A DNA stretch of 64,000 nucleotides from Mesonia ostreae (GTDB taxonomy: Bacteria > Bacteroidota > Bacteroidia > Flavobacteriales > Flavobacteriaceae), in the NCBI RefSeq assembly GCF_031845265.1, contig NZ_JAVRBG010000006.1, forward strand, positions 1 through 64,000. Reading direction: 5' to 3'. A model generated the notes under the pieces. The model saw only the letters and a list, made by a program, of their open reading frames with translations. It ran no database searches and was not told the DNA's origin. The position numbers were made by a program, and so were the translations under genes. Position 1 is the stretch's first letter, and the number at the start of each line of letters is the position of its first letter. This document shows positions 51,953 through 60,488 of this stretch, piece by piece.

Positions 51953-52402
51953 CTAAAATCTCCCACGTTTCTCTTTAAAAAAACGTTTCAATAACTGTGA
52001 GGATTCTTCAGCCAGTAAACCAAAGCTAATGTTGGTTTTGGGATGTATTTTTCCGCCTTGAGCGCGATAACCACGTTCGGGGTCTTCTGCGGCTACGACA
52101 ATATTATCAATCTGACTCCAATACAAAGCCCCAGCACACATTTGGCAAGGTTCCAAAGTAACATACATGGTACAATCTTTGAGGTATTTGCCACCAAGGT
52201 AATTGGCTGCTGCGGTAATGGTTTGCATTTCTGCGTGGGCGGTGACATCTTGTAGCATTTCGGTAAGATTGTGTCCTTTAGCAATTATCGTATTTTTACT
52301 TATCACAAGGCATCCCACGGGGATTTCTCCGCGTTCATAAGCAGTTTCGGCTTCTTCTAAAGCCTTCTTCATAAAATAGGTATCATCAAAAGGAGTAAGC
52401 AT
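51953..52402 (-). CDS. tadA: tRNA-adenosine deaminase family protein (TadA-like nucleoside deaminase)
   Basis: A 149-residue zinc deaminase started at ATG 52402. The zinc site and proton donor are H56-A57-E58 (TAHAEMQ) and C86/C89 (TLEPCQMCAGAL). It most likely converts A34 to inosine in tRNA-Arg(ACG); a guanine or nucleoside deaminase is the alternative. It is divergent from dxs with only 38 bp between the start codons. Confidence 0.88.
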   Translation of the reverse strand: MLTPFDDTYFMKKALEEAETAYERGEIPVGCLVISKNTIIAKGHNLTEMLQDVTAHAEMQTITAAANYLGGKYLKDCTMYVTLEPCQMCAGALYWSQIDNIVVAAEDPERGYRAQGGKIHPKTNISFGLLAEESSQLLKRFFKEKRGRF

Positions 52403-52426
52403 AAGCAATTATTTCACTACAAGTTT

Positions 52427-52434
52427 TACCTTTG
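52427..52434 (+). promoter_or_regulatory. -7 box of dxs
   Basis: TACCTTTG (TAnnTTTG) ends 6 bp before the ATG at 52441, so the transcript would start at or very near the A of the start codon. Confidence 0.6.
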
Positions 52435-52440
52435 CAAGAT

Positions 52441-54213
52441 ATGGAAAGTGCCCTTTTAAAACAGATCAATTCTCCCAAAGATTTAAGAAAGCTGTCTAAA
52501 GCCCAATTAACTACTTTGGCAGCACAATTGCGCGAATTTATTATTGATGTTGTTTCTACTAAAGAAGGACATCTTGGTGCCAGTTTGGGCGTTACCGAAT
52601 TAAGCATCGCGCTACATTATTACTTTAACACACCTTACGATCAACTCATTTGGGATGTGGGTCACCAAGCATACGGACATAAAATTCTTACTGGAAGAAG
52701 AGACGTTTTTGAAACCAATAGAAAGCTAAATGGCCTTAGCGGATTCCCCAAACGCACAGAAAGTGAATATGATACCTTTGGCGTTGGTCACAGCTCTACG
52801 TCCATCTCGGCGGCATTGGGAATGGCCTTGGCGTCGCAACTAAAAGGCGAAACTAGAAAACGACATATCGCGGTGATTGGCGATGCTTCTATCGCCAGCG
52901 GAATGGCTTTTGAAGGCCTAAATCACGCTGGGGTTACCAAGGCAAATCTGTGGGTGATTTTAAATGATAACGCTATGGGAATAGATCCTAGCGTGGGCGC
53001 GCTGAAAGAATATTTGCTAAAAGCAAAAGTAGGGAAACGGCCTAAACAAGATAATGTGATTGAGGCGCTTAATTTTCATTATTCGGGTCCCGTAGATGGA
53101 CATAATTTTGAGGCATTGCTTCACGCTTTCGCGGAATTGGAGCAGATAGAGGGACCTAAATTCTTACACGTAATCACCAAAAAAGGGAAAGGCCTGCAAA
53201 AAGCGGAAGAAGATCAGGTAAAATACCATGCGCCTGGAAAGTTTGATAAAAGTACAGGAGAAATTTTTAAGACTAGTGATGCTGATTTGCCTCCAAAATA
53301 CCAAGATGTCTTCGGACTCACCTTATTGGAACTCGCTGAAAAGAATAAAAAGATTATTGGAATTACGCCTGCTATGCCTACGGGAAGTTCCTTAAAGTAT
53401 ATGATGCAGAAGTTCCCCGAAAGAGCTCTGGATGTTGGGATTGCCGAGCAGCATGCGGTGACGCTTTCGGCGGGAATGGCCACGCAAGGAATGACTGTAT
53501 TTTGCGCTATTTATTCTACTTTTTTACAACGGGCGTACGACCAAGTGATTCACGATGTGGCATTACAAAACCTGCCTGTTATTTTTTGTATAGACAGAGC
53601 CGGACTGGTAGGCGAAGACGGAGCTACGCATCACGGCGTTTTTGATATCGCTTACCTGCGTTGTATTCCTAACCTTGTAATTGCGAGTCCGTCGAATGCA
53701 ACTGATTTACGAAATTTACTGTACACCGCTTCTTTAGGAATCAAAAACCCCATTGCGATTCGCTATCCAAGAGGTAGAAGTGAAGATAAAGAGTGGCAAA
53801 AAGAATTTGCAAAAATTGAATTAGGAAAATCTAAAACCCTCCTTAACGGAAGTGAAGTTGCAGTGCTTGCCTTAGGTTCTTGTGTGACTGATGCAAAAAA
53901 AGCCATCGCAGCCACCAATGATTCGTCTAAATATTCTTTAATCGATTTACTTTTTATAAAACCGCTAGATCTTGATTTGCTAATAGAAGTCTTGCAAACG
54001 CATCAACATATTATAATCGTAGAAGACGGAAGCAAAAAAGGAGGTATAGGCGAAGAAATAGCTCAATTGGCATTGCAAGAAAAGTTTAAAGGAAAAGTGA
54101 TTCCTTTAGGTATTCCAGATCAATTTATGCATCACGGCACCACCGAAGAATTAAAAGACTTGGCAGGAATCTCGAGTGGGGCGATTTTAAAAGTGCTACA
54201 CGAATTGATTTAA
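52441..54213 (+). CDS. dxs: 1-deoxy-D-xylulose-5-phosphate synthase
   Basis: Condenses pyruvate and glyceraldehyde 3-phosphate, first step of the MEP isoprenoid pathway, with thiamine diphosphate. The 590-residue protein (start at ATG 52441) has the TPP motif GDASIASGMAFEGLNHAG...NDN, GVGHSSTSIS near the N-terminus, the catalytic Glu in DVGIAEQHAVTLSAGMA and the transketolase-like pyrimidine and C-terminal domains. The promoter position suggests a leaderless message. Confidence 0.95.
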   Translation: MESALLKQINSPKDLRKLSKAQLTTLAAQLREFIIDVVSTKEGHLGASLGVTELSIALHYYFNTPYDQLIWDVGHQAYGHKILTGRRDVFETNRKLNGLSGFPKRTESEYDTFGVGHSSTSISAALGMALASQLKGETRKRHIAVIGDASIASGMAFEGLNHAGVTKANLWVILNDNAMGIDPSVGALKEYLLKAKVGKRPKQDNVIEALNFHYSGPVDGHNFEALLHAFAELEQIEGPKFLHVITKKGKGLQKAEEDQVKYHAPGKFDKSTGEIFKTSDADLPPKYQDVFGLTLLELAEKNKKIIGITPAMPTGSSLKYMMQKFPERALDVGIAEQHAVTLSAGMATQGMTVFCAIYSTFLQRAYDQVIHDVALQNLPVIFCIDRAGLVGEDGATHHGVFDIAYLRCIPNLVIASPSNATDLRNLLYTASLGIKNPIAIRYPRGRSEDKEWQKEFAKIELGKSKTLLNGSEVAVLALGSCVTDAKKAIAATNDSSKYSLIDLLFIKPLDLDLLIEVLQTHQHIIIVEDGSKKGGIGEEIAQLALQEKFKGKVIPLGIPDQFMHHGTTEELKDLAGISSGAILKVLHELI

Positions 54214-54215
54214 AA

Positions 54216-54857
54216 TTACTTTCTGCCAAAATCGGCTGGAATTTCTCCCCATTCTTTGGTATTCCATTTAAGGATTTTGGTAGCGACGCGGTTGGTGTTT
54301 AGCCATTTCTCGGCGCGATCTACCAATTCAAAAATATCGGCATTTTTCTTACTTCGGGGGAGTTTGGTATTGCAGTTTTTTTTGCGCACCCAACTCATCG
54401 CAATTTTAGAATCGGAGTAAATGACTCTATCGCTGTTCTTGTTTTTCAGTAAAGCTAAGCCGTGAACCAAAGCTAAAAACTCTCCTATATTATTGGTGCC
54501 TTGAGCAAAAGGTCCTTGATGAAAAAGTTGCTTTTTAGTTTGGGTATCTACGCCGCGGTATTCTACTTTCCCTGGATTTCCACTAGAAGCAGCGTCCACC
54601 GCAATGGAGTAAAAATTAACTTCTTCGGTTATTTTTTGCTGCTGTTGCGCAGAGGTTTTGTTTTTATCTTTTTTGGGTGTGATAAAATCTGCGTAAGCGC
54701 CATCAAAAGCTTTTTTTGCTTCTGCCAAGGTGAGAAAAGATTTGAATTTTGCGCCAGTATAGCCTTGTATGGCTACCTTACATTCAGCCCAAGTTTTGAA
54801 GATTCCAGTTTTGTGACCTTCCCAAACCACATAAAATTTTTTCTTCTTTTTACTCAT
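54216..54857 (-). CDS. ribonuclease H with N-terminal viroplasmin-type hybrid-binding domain
   Basis: A 213-residue protein started at ATG 54857. The N-terminal ~45 residues (KKFYVVWEGHKTGIFKTWAECKVAIQGYTGAKFKSF) form the RNA-DNA hybrid-binding domain of eukaryotic-type RNase H1. A linker rich in Lys and Gln follows. The RNase H domain (about 78-205) has the catalytic acids in AVDAASSGNPG, NNIGEFLALVHGL and YSDSKIAMSWV. It degrades RNA in hybrids. It overlaps the end of purN by 8 bp. Confidence 0.92.
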   Translation of the reverse strand: MSKKKKKFYVVWEGHKTGIFKTWAECKVAIQGYTGAKFKSFLTLAEAKKAFDGAYADFITPKKDKNKTSAQQQQKITEEVNFYSIAVDAASSGNPGKVEYRGVDTQTKKQLFHQGPFAQGTNNIGEFLALVHGLALLKNKNSDRVIYSDSKIAMSWVRKKNCNTKLPRSKKNADIFELVDRAEKWLNTNRVATKILKWNTKEWGEIPADFGRK

Positions 54858-55449
54858 GGATAAGAAGTCCTTCAATTACTTTTACAAAATGCTCGTGTTC
54901 TAATGTATGTATTCTCTCTTGCAAGGAACCTACAGTTTCTCCATCGTTTACCTTAATTTTTTCTTGGGTTATGAGTTTACCTTCGTCATATTTTTCATTC
55001 ACATAATGAAAGCTGATGCCCGTTTCTTCTTCCTTATTATCTAAAACCGCTTGATGCACTTTGGCTCCGTACATTCCTTTTCCGCCGTATTTAGGTAAAA
55101 GGGCAGGATGTAGGTTAATAATTTTATCGGGGAACTTTTCGATGATGTTAGAAGGCATCATCCATAAAAATCCGGCCAAAACAATAAGGTCTGGATCTAT
55201 ATCTTTTAATAAATTGAGGACTTCATTGGTTTCATAAAACGCATCTCTATCAAAATGTAAGGCATTTACTTCTAATTCGTGTGCCGTTTTTAAAACGGGT
55301 GCTTTTATGTTGTTAGAAAAAACGTGCGTTACTTTCACTTGCTGAGAATTAGAGAAATATTCGATAATTCGCTTAGCATTAGAGCCTTGTCCAGAAGCAA
55401 AAATGACTATTTTCTTGATATGCGGGTTGTTATTTGATTCTAAAACCAT
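54850..55449 (-). CDS. purN: phosphoribosylglycinamide formyltransferase
   Basis: Third step of purine synthesis, using 10-formyl-THF. The 199-residue protein (ATG 55449; a GTG lies 9 bp upstream) has the substrate loop FASGQGSNAKRIIEYF, the catalytic Asn/His in INLHPALLPKYGGKGMYG and Asp in DEGKLITQEKI. It forms a two-gene unit with the RNase H gene. Confidence 0.95.
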   Translation of the reverse strand: MVLESNNNPHIKKIVIFASGQGSNAKRIIEYFSNSQQVKVTHVFSNNIKAPVLKTAHELEVNALHFDRDAFYETNEVLNLLKDIDPDLIVLAGFLWMMPSNIIEKFPDKIINLHPALLPKYGGKGMYGAKVHQAVLDNKEEETGISFHYVNEKYDEGKLITQEKIKVNDGETVGSLQERIHTLEHEHFVKVIEGLLIHE

Positions 55450-55530
55450 AATTTTCACAAAATATTAAAAGGTAAAAATAGCTATTAGCGTAAAAATACG
55501 TAAATTGACACCACATTTTTGGCATTAAAA

Positions 55531-55560
55531 CTTGTTTTCATATAAAGTTTTTTATTTTTG
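55531..55560 (+). promoter_or_regulatory. promoter of the acpP-fabF-rnc operon
   Basis: TTG (55532-55534), 18-bp spacer, TATTTTTG (55553-55560), 31 bp before the acpP ATG. Confidence 0.75.
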
Positions 55561-55590
55561 CCACTTAATTAAATTTAAAAACATAAGATT

Positions 55591-55827
55591 ATGTCAGACA
55601 TTGCATCAAGAGTAAAAGCAATTATCGTTGATAAATTAGGCGTTGACGAGAACGAAGTAGTAAACGAAGCTAGCTTTACTAACGATTTAGGTGCGGATTC
55701 ATTAGATACCGTAGAATTAATTATGGAATTCGAAAAAGAATTTGATATTCAAATTCCAGACGATCAAGCAGAAAATATCGCTACTGTTGGTCAAGCTGTT
55801 TCTTACATCGAGGAAGCAAAAAAATAA
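55591..55827 (+). CDS. acpP: acyl carrier protein
   Basis: A 78-residue acidic four-helix carrier. The phosphopantetheine serine is S37 in LGADSLDTVELIMEFE. It carries growing acyl chains for fatty-acid synthesis. It is 12 bp upstream of fabF. Confidence 0.97.
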   Translation: MSDIASRVKAIIVDKLGVDENEVVNEASFTNDLGADSLDTVELIMEFEKEFDIQIPDDQAENIATVGQAVSYIEEAKK

Positions 55828-55839
55828 GAAGCCAATAGT

Positions 55840-57093
55840 ATGGAGTTGAAGCGAGTAGTAGTTACGGGTTTAGGTGCATTAACCCCAATTGGTAACAATA
55901 TTGAAGAATATTGGGATGGATTGGTTCATGGTAAAAGCGGGGGAGCCCCAATTACCTATTTTGATACTGAAAAATTTAAAACTAAGTTCGCTTGTGAAAT
56001 AAAAAACTTCGACTTTGATGCGTATTTTGATCGTAAAGAGAAAAGAAGATTAGATAGGTTTGCTCAATATGCTATGGTAGCATCAGACGAGGCTATTAAA
56101 GATTCCTCTATCGATTTAGATACCGTTAATAAACACCGTGTTGGTGTTATTTGGGGAGCTGGAATTGGTGGATTGGAAACCTTTCAAGAAGAGGTGAAAA
56201 ATTTCGCTAATGGCGATGGTACTCCGCGTTTTAACCCATTTTTTATTCCGAAGATGATAGCCGATATTGCTCCTGGTAATATTTCTATCAAACACGGGTT
56301 TATGGGGCCAAACTATACAACGGTTTCTGCGTGTGCATCTTCCGCAAATGCGATGATAGATGCTTTAACTTATCTGCGTTTAGGGTATAGTGACGTCATT
56401 GTAACTGGTGGTAGTGAGGCAGCGGTAACACAAGCGGGAATGGGTGGTTTTAATGCCATGCATGCGCTTTCTACTAACAATGAAAATCCACAAACAGCAT
56501 CAAGACCATTTGACGCTAATAGGGATGGTTTTGTCTTAGGAGAAGGAGCGGGAGCTTTAGTTTTAGAAGAGTACGAGCACGCAAAAGCAAGAGGAGCTAA
56601 AATTTATGCGGAAGTAATAGGAGGAGGAATGTCTTCTGATGCTTACCATATGACTGCTCCGCACCCAGAAGGAACAGGAGTTGTAGCCGTGATGGAAAAT
56701 TGTTTGCAAAATGCAGGTTTAAATCCTGAAGATGTAGACGCGATTAATACACACGGTACTTCAACACCATTGGGAGATGTAGCAGAGTTAAAAGCGATCA
56801 CCAAAGTTTTTGGAGAACACGCTAAAAACATCAATATCAACTCTACCAAATCCATGACGGGTCATTTGCTAGGAGCTGCTGGTGCCGTAGAAGCAATTGC
56901 TTCTATTTTGGCTATGAAGCACAGTTTAGTGCCACCAACAATAAACCATGAAACGGCAGATGAAAATATTGACCCTTCTCTTAATCTTACGCTAAACAAG
57001 GCGCAAAAGAGAGAAGTGAATGTCGCTATGAGTAATACCTTTGGTTTTGGAGGACACAATGCTTGCGTACTATTTAAAAAAATTAGCGAATAA
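55840..57093 (+). CDS. fabF: beta-ketoacyl-ACP synthase II
   Basis: A 417-residue condensing enzyme. The nucleophile is C165 in VSACASSANA; the two histidines lie in INTHGTSTPLGD and MTGHLLGAAGA, giving the Cys-His-His triad. C-terminal FGFGGHNACVLFKK is typical of FabF. It elongates acyl-ACP with malonyl-ACP. Confidence 0.96.
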   Translation: MELKRVVVTGLGALTPIGNNIEEYWDGLVHGKSGGAPITYFDTEKFKTKFACEIKNFDFDAYFDRKEKRRLDRFAQYAMVASDEAIKDSSIDLDTVNKHRVGVIWGAGIGGLETFQEEVKNFANGDGTPRFNPFFIPKMIADIAPGNISIKHGFMGPNYTTVSACASSANAMIDALTYLRLGYSDVIVTGGSEAAVTQAGMGGFNAMHALSTNNENPQTASRPFDANRDGFVLGEGAGALVLEEYEHAKARGAKIYAEVIGGGMSSDAYHMTAPHPEGTGVVAVMENCLQNAGLNPEDVDAINTHGTSTPLGDVAELKAITKVFGEHAKNININSTKSMTGHLLGAAGAVEAIASILAMKHSLVPPTINHETADENIDPSLNLTLNKAQKREVNVAMSNTFGFGGHNACVLFKKISE

Positions 57094-57102
57094 TTTCATT
57101 TT

Positions 57103-57843
57103 ATGAGCGTTATTCGAAATATATGGAATTCCCGTTCTAAAAAGAACGGGAATTTTTTTTCTGAAATTCAAAAAATCATCGGCTTTAAGCCTAAATCTAT
57201 TGAAATTTATCAGAGAGCCTTTACCCATAAATCTCTTCATAAGAAAGATAAGGAAGGACATACTGTGAGCTATGAACGACTAGAATTTTTAGGGGACGCC
57301 ATGTTAAGTGCGGTTATTGCCGCGCATCTATTTAAAGAAGTTCCGCACGGGGATGAAGGTTATCTAACAAAAATGAGGGCTAAGATTGTTAGTAGAAAAC
57401 ATTTAAATCAATTGGGAGAAGATCTTAATCTTGTTCAGTTTGTAAAAACCACTATTGCGACCCCCCAATTTGGAGCTAATATTCACGGCAATCTTTTTGA
57501 AGCTATCATAGGTGCTATTTATTTAGATAAGGGTTATACTACTTGTGAAAAATTTATCTATAAAAAAGTGATTCATCCTTATGTAAATATTGATCTTTTA
57601 GAAGGAAGAGTCATTAGTTATAAAAGCTTGCTGATAGAATGGTGTCAAAAAAACAAGAAAAAATTTCATTATGAAATTTATGAAGACACTGGAAAGGATG
57701 AGCAACGGCATTTTGCGGTAAAACTTCATTTAAACGGCAAAGTGATTGCCAAAGCTAGAGCTACCTCCAAGAAAAAAGCCGAAGAAAAAGCCTCTAAACG
57801 CGCTTACTTTGCAAATCAAGATAAAATAGACACTCGAGAATAA
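57103..57843 (+). CDS. rnc: ribonuclease III
   Basis: A 246-residue dsRNA endonuclease. The catalytic signature is ERLEFLGDAMLSAVIA (about residues 60-75), with metal-binding Glu in GNLFEAIIGAIYLDKGY; a dsRNA-binding domain covers about 175-240. Codons 9-19 form an intrinsic-terminator-shaped hairpin (57127-57160). No alternative ATG follows before the family-conserved region, so the start at 57103, 9 bp after fabF, seems right. RNase III autoregulates via its own mRNA hairpin in E. coli, which makes this placement notable. Confidence 0.95.
   Translation: MSVIRNIWNSRSKKNGNFFSEIQKIIGFKPKSIEIYQRAFTHKSLHKKDKEGHTVSYERLEFLGDAMLSAVIAAHLFKEVPHGDEGYLTKMRAKIVSRKHLNQLGEDLNLVQFVKTTIATPQFGANIHGNLFEAIIGAIYLDKGYTTCEKFIYKKVIHPYVNIDLLEGRVISYKSLLIEWCQKNKKKFHYEIYEDTGKDEQRHFAVKLHLNGKVIAKARATSKKKAEEKASKRAYFANQDKIDTRE
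57127..57160 (+). terminator. terminator-like hairpin inside the 5' coding region of rnc
   Basis: aattcccgttct and agaacgggaatt form a perfect 12-bp stem with an AAAA loop, directly followed by eight Ts (the last two stem bases merge into the run). It is the strongest terminator shape in the region, 33 bp beyond the fabF stop, yet lies within rnc codons 9-19. Confidence 0.8.
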
Positions 57844-57906
57844 TTTATAGTTTTGATGATTTCTTAACTTGTATTCACATAAATTGTTGGAGGTAAATCT
57901 TATCTT

Positions 57907-57914
57907 TATCTTTG
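57907..57914 (+). promoter_or_regulatory. -7 box of the IPExxxVDY-pyk operon
   Basis: TATCTTTG (TAnnTTTG), 19 bp before the ATG at 57934, with TTG words at 57884-57889 as a possible -33. Confidence 0.6.
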
Positions 57915-57933
57915 TGTTTAAGATAAGTTAATT

Positions 57934-58413
57934 ATGGCCAATAAATTAATGCTCCATACTTCTATAGAAGAAGATTTTGATCTTATTGCCATTCATTGTT
58001 CCTTAGAAGCTTATCATTTAGCTTTTTTACTGAATAAAAATCTAAAGTTTAGACTGCAGCGGGAATTACTAGACGTAGATTTTGCCTATCAAAAGGGAAC
58101 CGCATATTATCAATTATTTAGTTATTGCGATGATCATCAGCAATGTACGTATTATTTGATAGAGAATAAACATACCATCAAAGCTTCTAACTTATATAGT
58201 GAAGGCTCTTTGTTTAAATCAGACGAAACCTACTCAACACAATTGATTCCCGAATATAAAAAGGTAGATTATTTTTTAAAAATAGAAAACGAAGGATTAG
58301 CGACCAACACCAAAGAATTAATTGCTGAATTACAAAAAATCACTTCAATCATTACAGCTTATAAAGTAGATTTTGATACCTTAAAATCTGTAGAAAATTT
58401 AACCTTCAATTGA
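57934..58413 (+). CDS. IPExxxVDY-family protein
   Basis: A 159-residue cytoplasmic protein of a Bacteroidota-specific family, named for a motif that here reads IPEYKKVDYFLKI (about residues 108-120). No enzymatic residues are recognised. The family is usually found between rnc and pyk, as here, but its function is unknown to me. Its TGA overlaps the pyk ATG by one base (tgATG), so the two are translationally coupled. Confidence 0.9.
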   Translation: MANKLMLHTSIEEDFDLIAIHCSLEAYHLAFLLNKNLKFRLQRELLDVDFAYQKGTAYYQLFSYCDDHQQCTYYLIENKHTIKASNLYSEGSLFKSDETYSTQLIPEYKKVDYFLKIENEGLATNTKELIAELQKITSIITAYKVDFDTLKSVENLTFN

Positions 58414-59843
58414 TGAAAAGAATAAAAAAAACAAAAATAGTAGCCACTTTAGGGCCAGCAACAGGTTCTAGAGCGATTCTCAAATCTATGCTCGAAAAAG
58501 GTGTAAATATTTTTAGAATCAACTTCTCACATGCCAATTATGACGACGTAAAAGAACGTATTAAAACCATTCGAGAATTGAATGAAAAGTACGGTTTTAA
58601 TGCAGGAATTTTAGGCGATTTGCAAGGTCCAAAACTTCGCGTGGGTATCATGAAAGAAGAAGTAGTGGTGCAAAAAGGAGATATAATTGTTTTTGCGACA
58701 GGAGAAGAATTTAAAGGAACCAAGGAGCGTGTTTATATGAACTACGACAGCTTCCCGCAAGATGTGAAACCTAAAGAAAGGATTCTTTTGGATGATGGAA
58801 AATTAATTTTTGAAGTAGTAAGCACCAATCAAAAAGATGAAGTAGAAGCTAAGGTAATTCAAGGCGGACCTCTACGTTCACGAAAAGGAGTAAACTTACC
58901 AAATACAGATATTTCACTTCCGGCTTTGACCGAAAAAGATGTGAAAGATGCCAAATTTGCCATCGAGCAACAAGTAGATTGGATGGCTTTATCTTTTGTG
59001 AGAAATGCAGAAGATTTACAAGTGCTTCAAAAAATTATTGACAAGCACAGTGATCATAAAATTCCTATTGTTGCTAAGATTGAAAAACCAGAAGGTGTCA
59101 AAAATATAGATAAAATTGTCGCTCATTGTGACGGTTTAATGGTAGCACGAGGAGATTTAGGAGTAGAAGTTCCTGCGCACGAAGTACCCTTAATTCAAAA
59201 AGAATTGGTCTTGAAAGCCAAACAAGCAAGAATTCCGGTAATTATTGCGACGCAAATGATGGAAACGATGATCACCAGCCTTACCCCAACACGTGCAGAG
59301 GTAAATGATGTCGCCAACTCTGTAATGGATGGCGCCGATGCTGTGATGTTGAGTGGAGAAACTTCGGTTGGAAAATATCCCGTACAAGTGATTGAAAAAA
59401 TGGCTCAGATCATTGGAAGTGTAGAAAATTCAGATCTTATCCAAGTACCTCACCAACCACCACATATTCGTACCAAACGTTACATCACCAAATCGGTTTG
59501 TTATCATGCGGCGACGATGGCGAATGAGATAGATGCCAAAGTGATATGTACGCTTACCAATAGTGGGTATACTGCTTTCCAAATTTCGGCGTGGCGACCT
59601 ACAGCCAATATTTTAGCATTTACCTCGAACAAAAGAATTCTAACGCAATTGAGTTTGCTCTGGGGCGTGAAAGCGTTTTATTACGATAAATTTGTAAGTA
59701 CAGATGATACGGTAGAAGACGTTAACAAAATTGCGAAAGACAAAAAATTTGTAAAAAAACACGATTTTGTCATCAATCTTGCCGCTATGCCAATTAATGA
59801 TAAAGGAATGGTGAATACCTTACGAGTTTCAGAAATAGATTAG
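58413..59843 (+). CDS. pyk: pyruvate kinase
   Basis: Converts phosphoenolpyruvate and ADP to pyruvate and ATP, the last glycolytic step. The 476-residue protein starts at ATG 58413. Signatures: KIVATLGPATGS, FRINFSHANYDD, the catalytic Lys in IPIVAKIEKPEGVKNID, the metal/substrate loop MVARGDLGVE, and a C-terminal regulatory domain. Confidence 0.96.
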   Translation: MKRIKKTKIVATLGPATGSRAILKSMLEKGVNIFRINFSHANYDDVKERIKTIRELNEKYGFNAGILGDLQGPKLRVGIMKEEVVVQKGDIIVFATGEEFKGTKERVYMNYDSFPQDVKPKERILLDDGKLIFEVVSTNQKDEVEAKVIQGGPLRSRKGVNLPNTDISLPALTEKDVKDAKFAIEQQVDWMALSFVRNAEDLQVLQKIIDKHSDHKIPIVAKIEKPEGVKNIDKIVAHCDGLMVARGDLGVEVPAHEVPLIQKELVLKAKQARIPVIIATQMMETMITSLTPTRAEVNDVANSVMDGADAVMLSGETSVGKYPVQVIEKMAQIIGSVENSDLIQVPHQPPHIRTKRYITKSVCYHAATMANEIDAKVICTLTNSGYTAFQISAWRPTANILAFTSNKRILTQLSLLWGVKAFYYDKFVSTDDTVEDVNKIAKDKKFVKKHDFVINLAAMPINDKGMVNTLRVSEID

Positions 59844-59852
59844 TATATGGTT

Positions 59853-59900
59853 TTGGGCGTTGCGGGTTAAAAAACCCGCCGCGCTTTCACTACTCACTTT
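59853..59900 (+). repeat. GGGCGTT-type palindromic repeat
   Basis: ttgggcgtt, hairpin gcgggtt-aaaa-aacccgc, then cgcgctttc. It starts 10 bp after the pyk stop and may act as its terminator. Same build as 35320-35363. Confidence 0.6.
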
Positions 59901-59935
59901 TTTGTAAAAAAACAAAAAGAGTTCAAACAAACCGT

Positions 59936-60469
59936 TCAATCGCTAACGCAGATGCTTTTTAGTAACTCTAAGACTACATTATATACGTTACCTTCATCTT
60001 TTTCTTGCGTATTAATTTGAAAGTGATTGCGTTCTAAAAGTGCCAAAGATTTAGCATTATCTTTATGCGTAAAAGCCTTTATTTTTTGTAAATCAAGTTC
60101 ACTAAAAGCATAATGGATAAGCTTATTGAGCGCCTCATCCATAATTCCTTTTCCTTGAGAGTTCATAGCCAAATCATAACCAACTTCTGCAGTTAATCTA
60201 TCCTCAGAAAAATTCCATAAGCAAATACTACCTATCATCTTAGACTCGTCTTTAAGACAAATACTCCAATACAAGATCTCTTTATTCTGTATTCCTTTTT
60301 GAATCTTATAGATAAAATTCAAGGCTTCTTTTTTATTTTTCGCAGAAGACCTAGAAACATATTGGTTCATCTGTCTGTCGCTGCGTAAATACGAAATCTC
60401 TTCCCAGTCATGGGTTTGGAGCGACCTGAGTTGGAGTCTAGAAGTAGATAAAGGCATAAAATCTTCCAT
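59936..60469 (-). CDS. GNAT-family N-acetyltransferase (RimJ/RimL type)
   Basis: A 177-residue acetyltransferase: LSTSRLQLRSLQTHDWEEI is the typical RimJ/RimL N-terminus; the acetyl-CoA site is around EVGYDLAMNSQGKGIMDEAL (about residues 90-109), and ALLERNHFQ lies near the C-terminus. It acetylates an amine, possibly a ribosomal protein N-terminus or a small molecule; the substrate is unknown. It is 19 bp downstream of dinB and may be cotranscribed. Confidence 0.9.
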   Translation of the reverse strand: MEDFMPLSTSRLQLRSLQTHDWEEISYLRSDRQMNQYVSRSSAKNKKEALNFIYKIQKGIQNKEILYWSICLKDESKMIGSICLWNFSEDRLTAEVGYDLAMNSQGKGIMDEALNKLIHYAFSELDLQKIKAFTHKDNAKSLALLERNHFQINTQEKDEGNVYNVVLELLKSICVSD

Positions 60470-60488
60470 AGAGAAAAGTTATAAAAAT

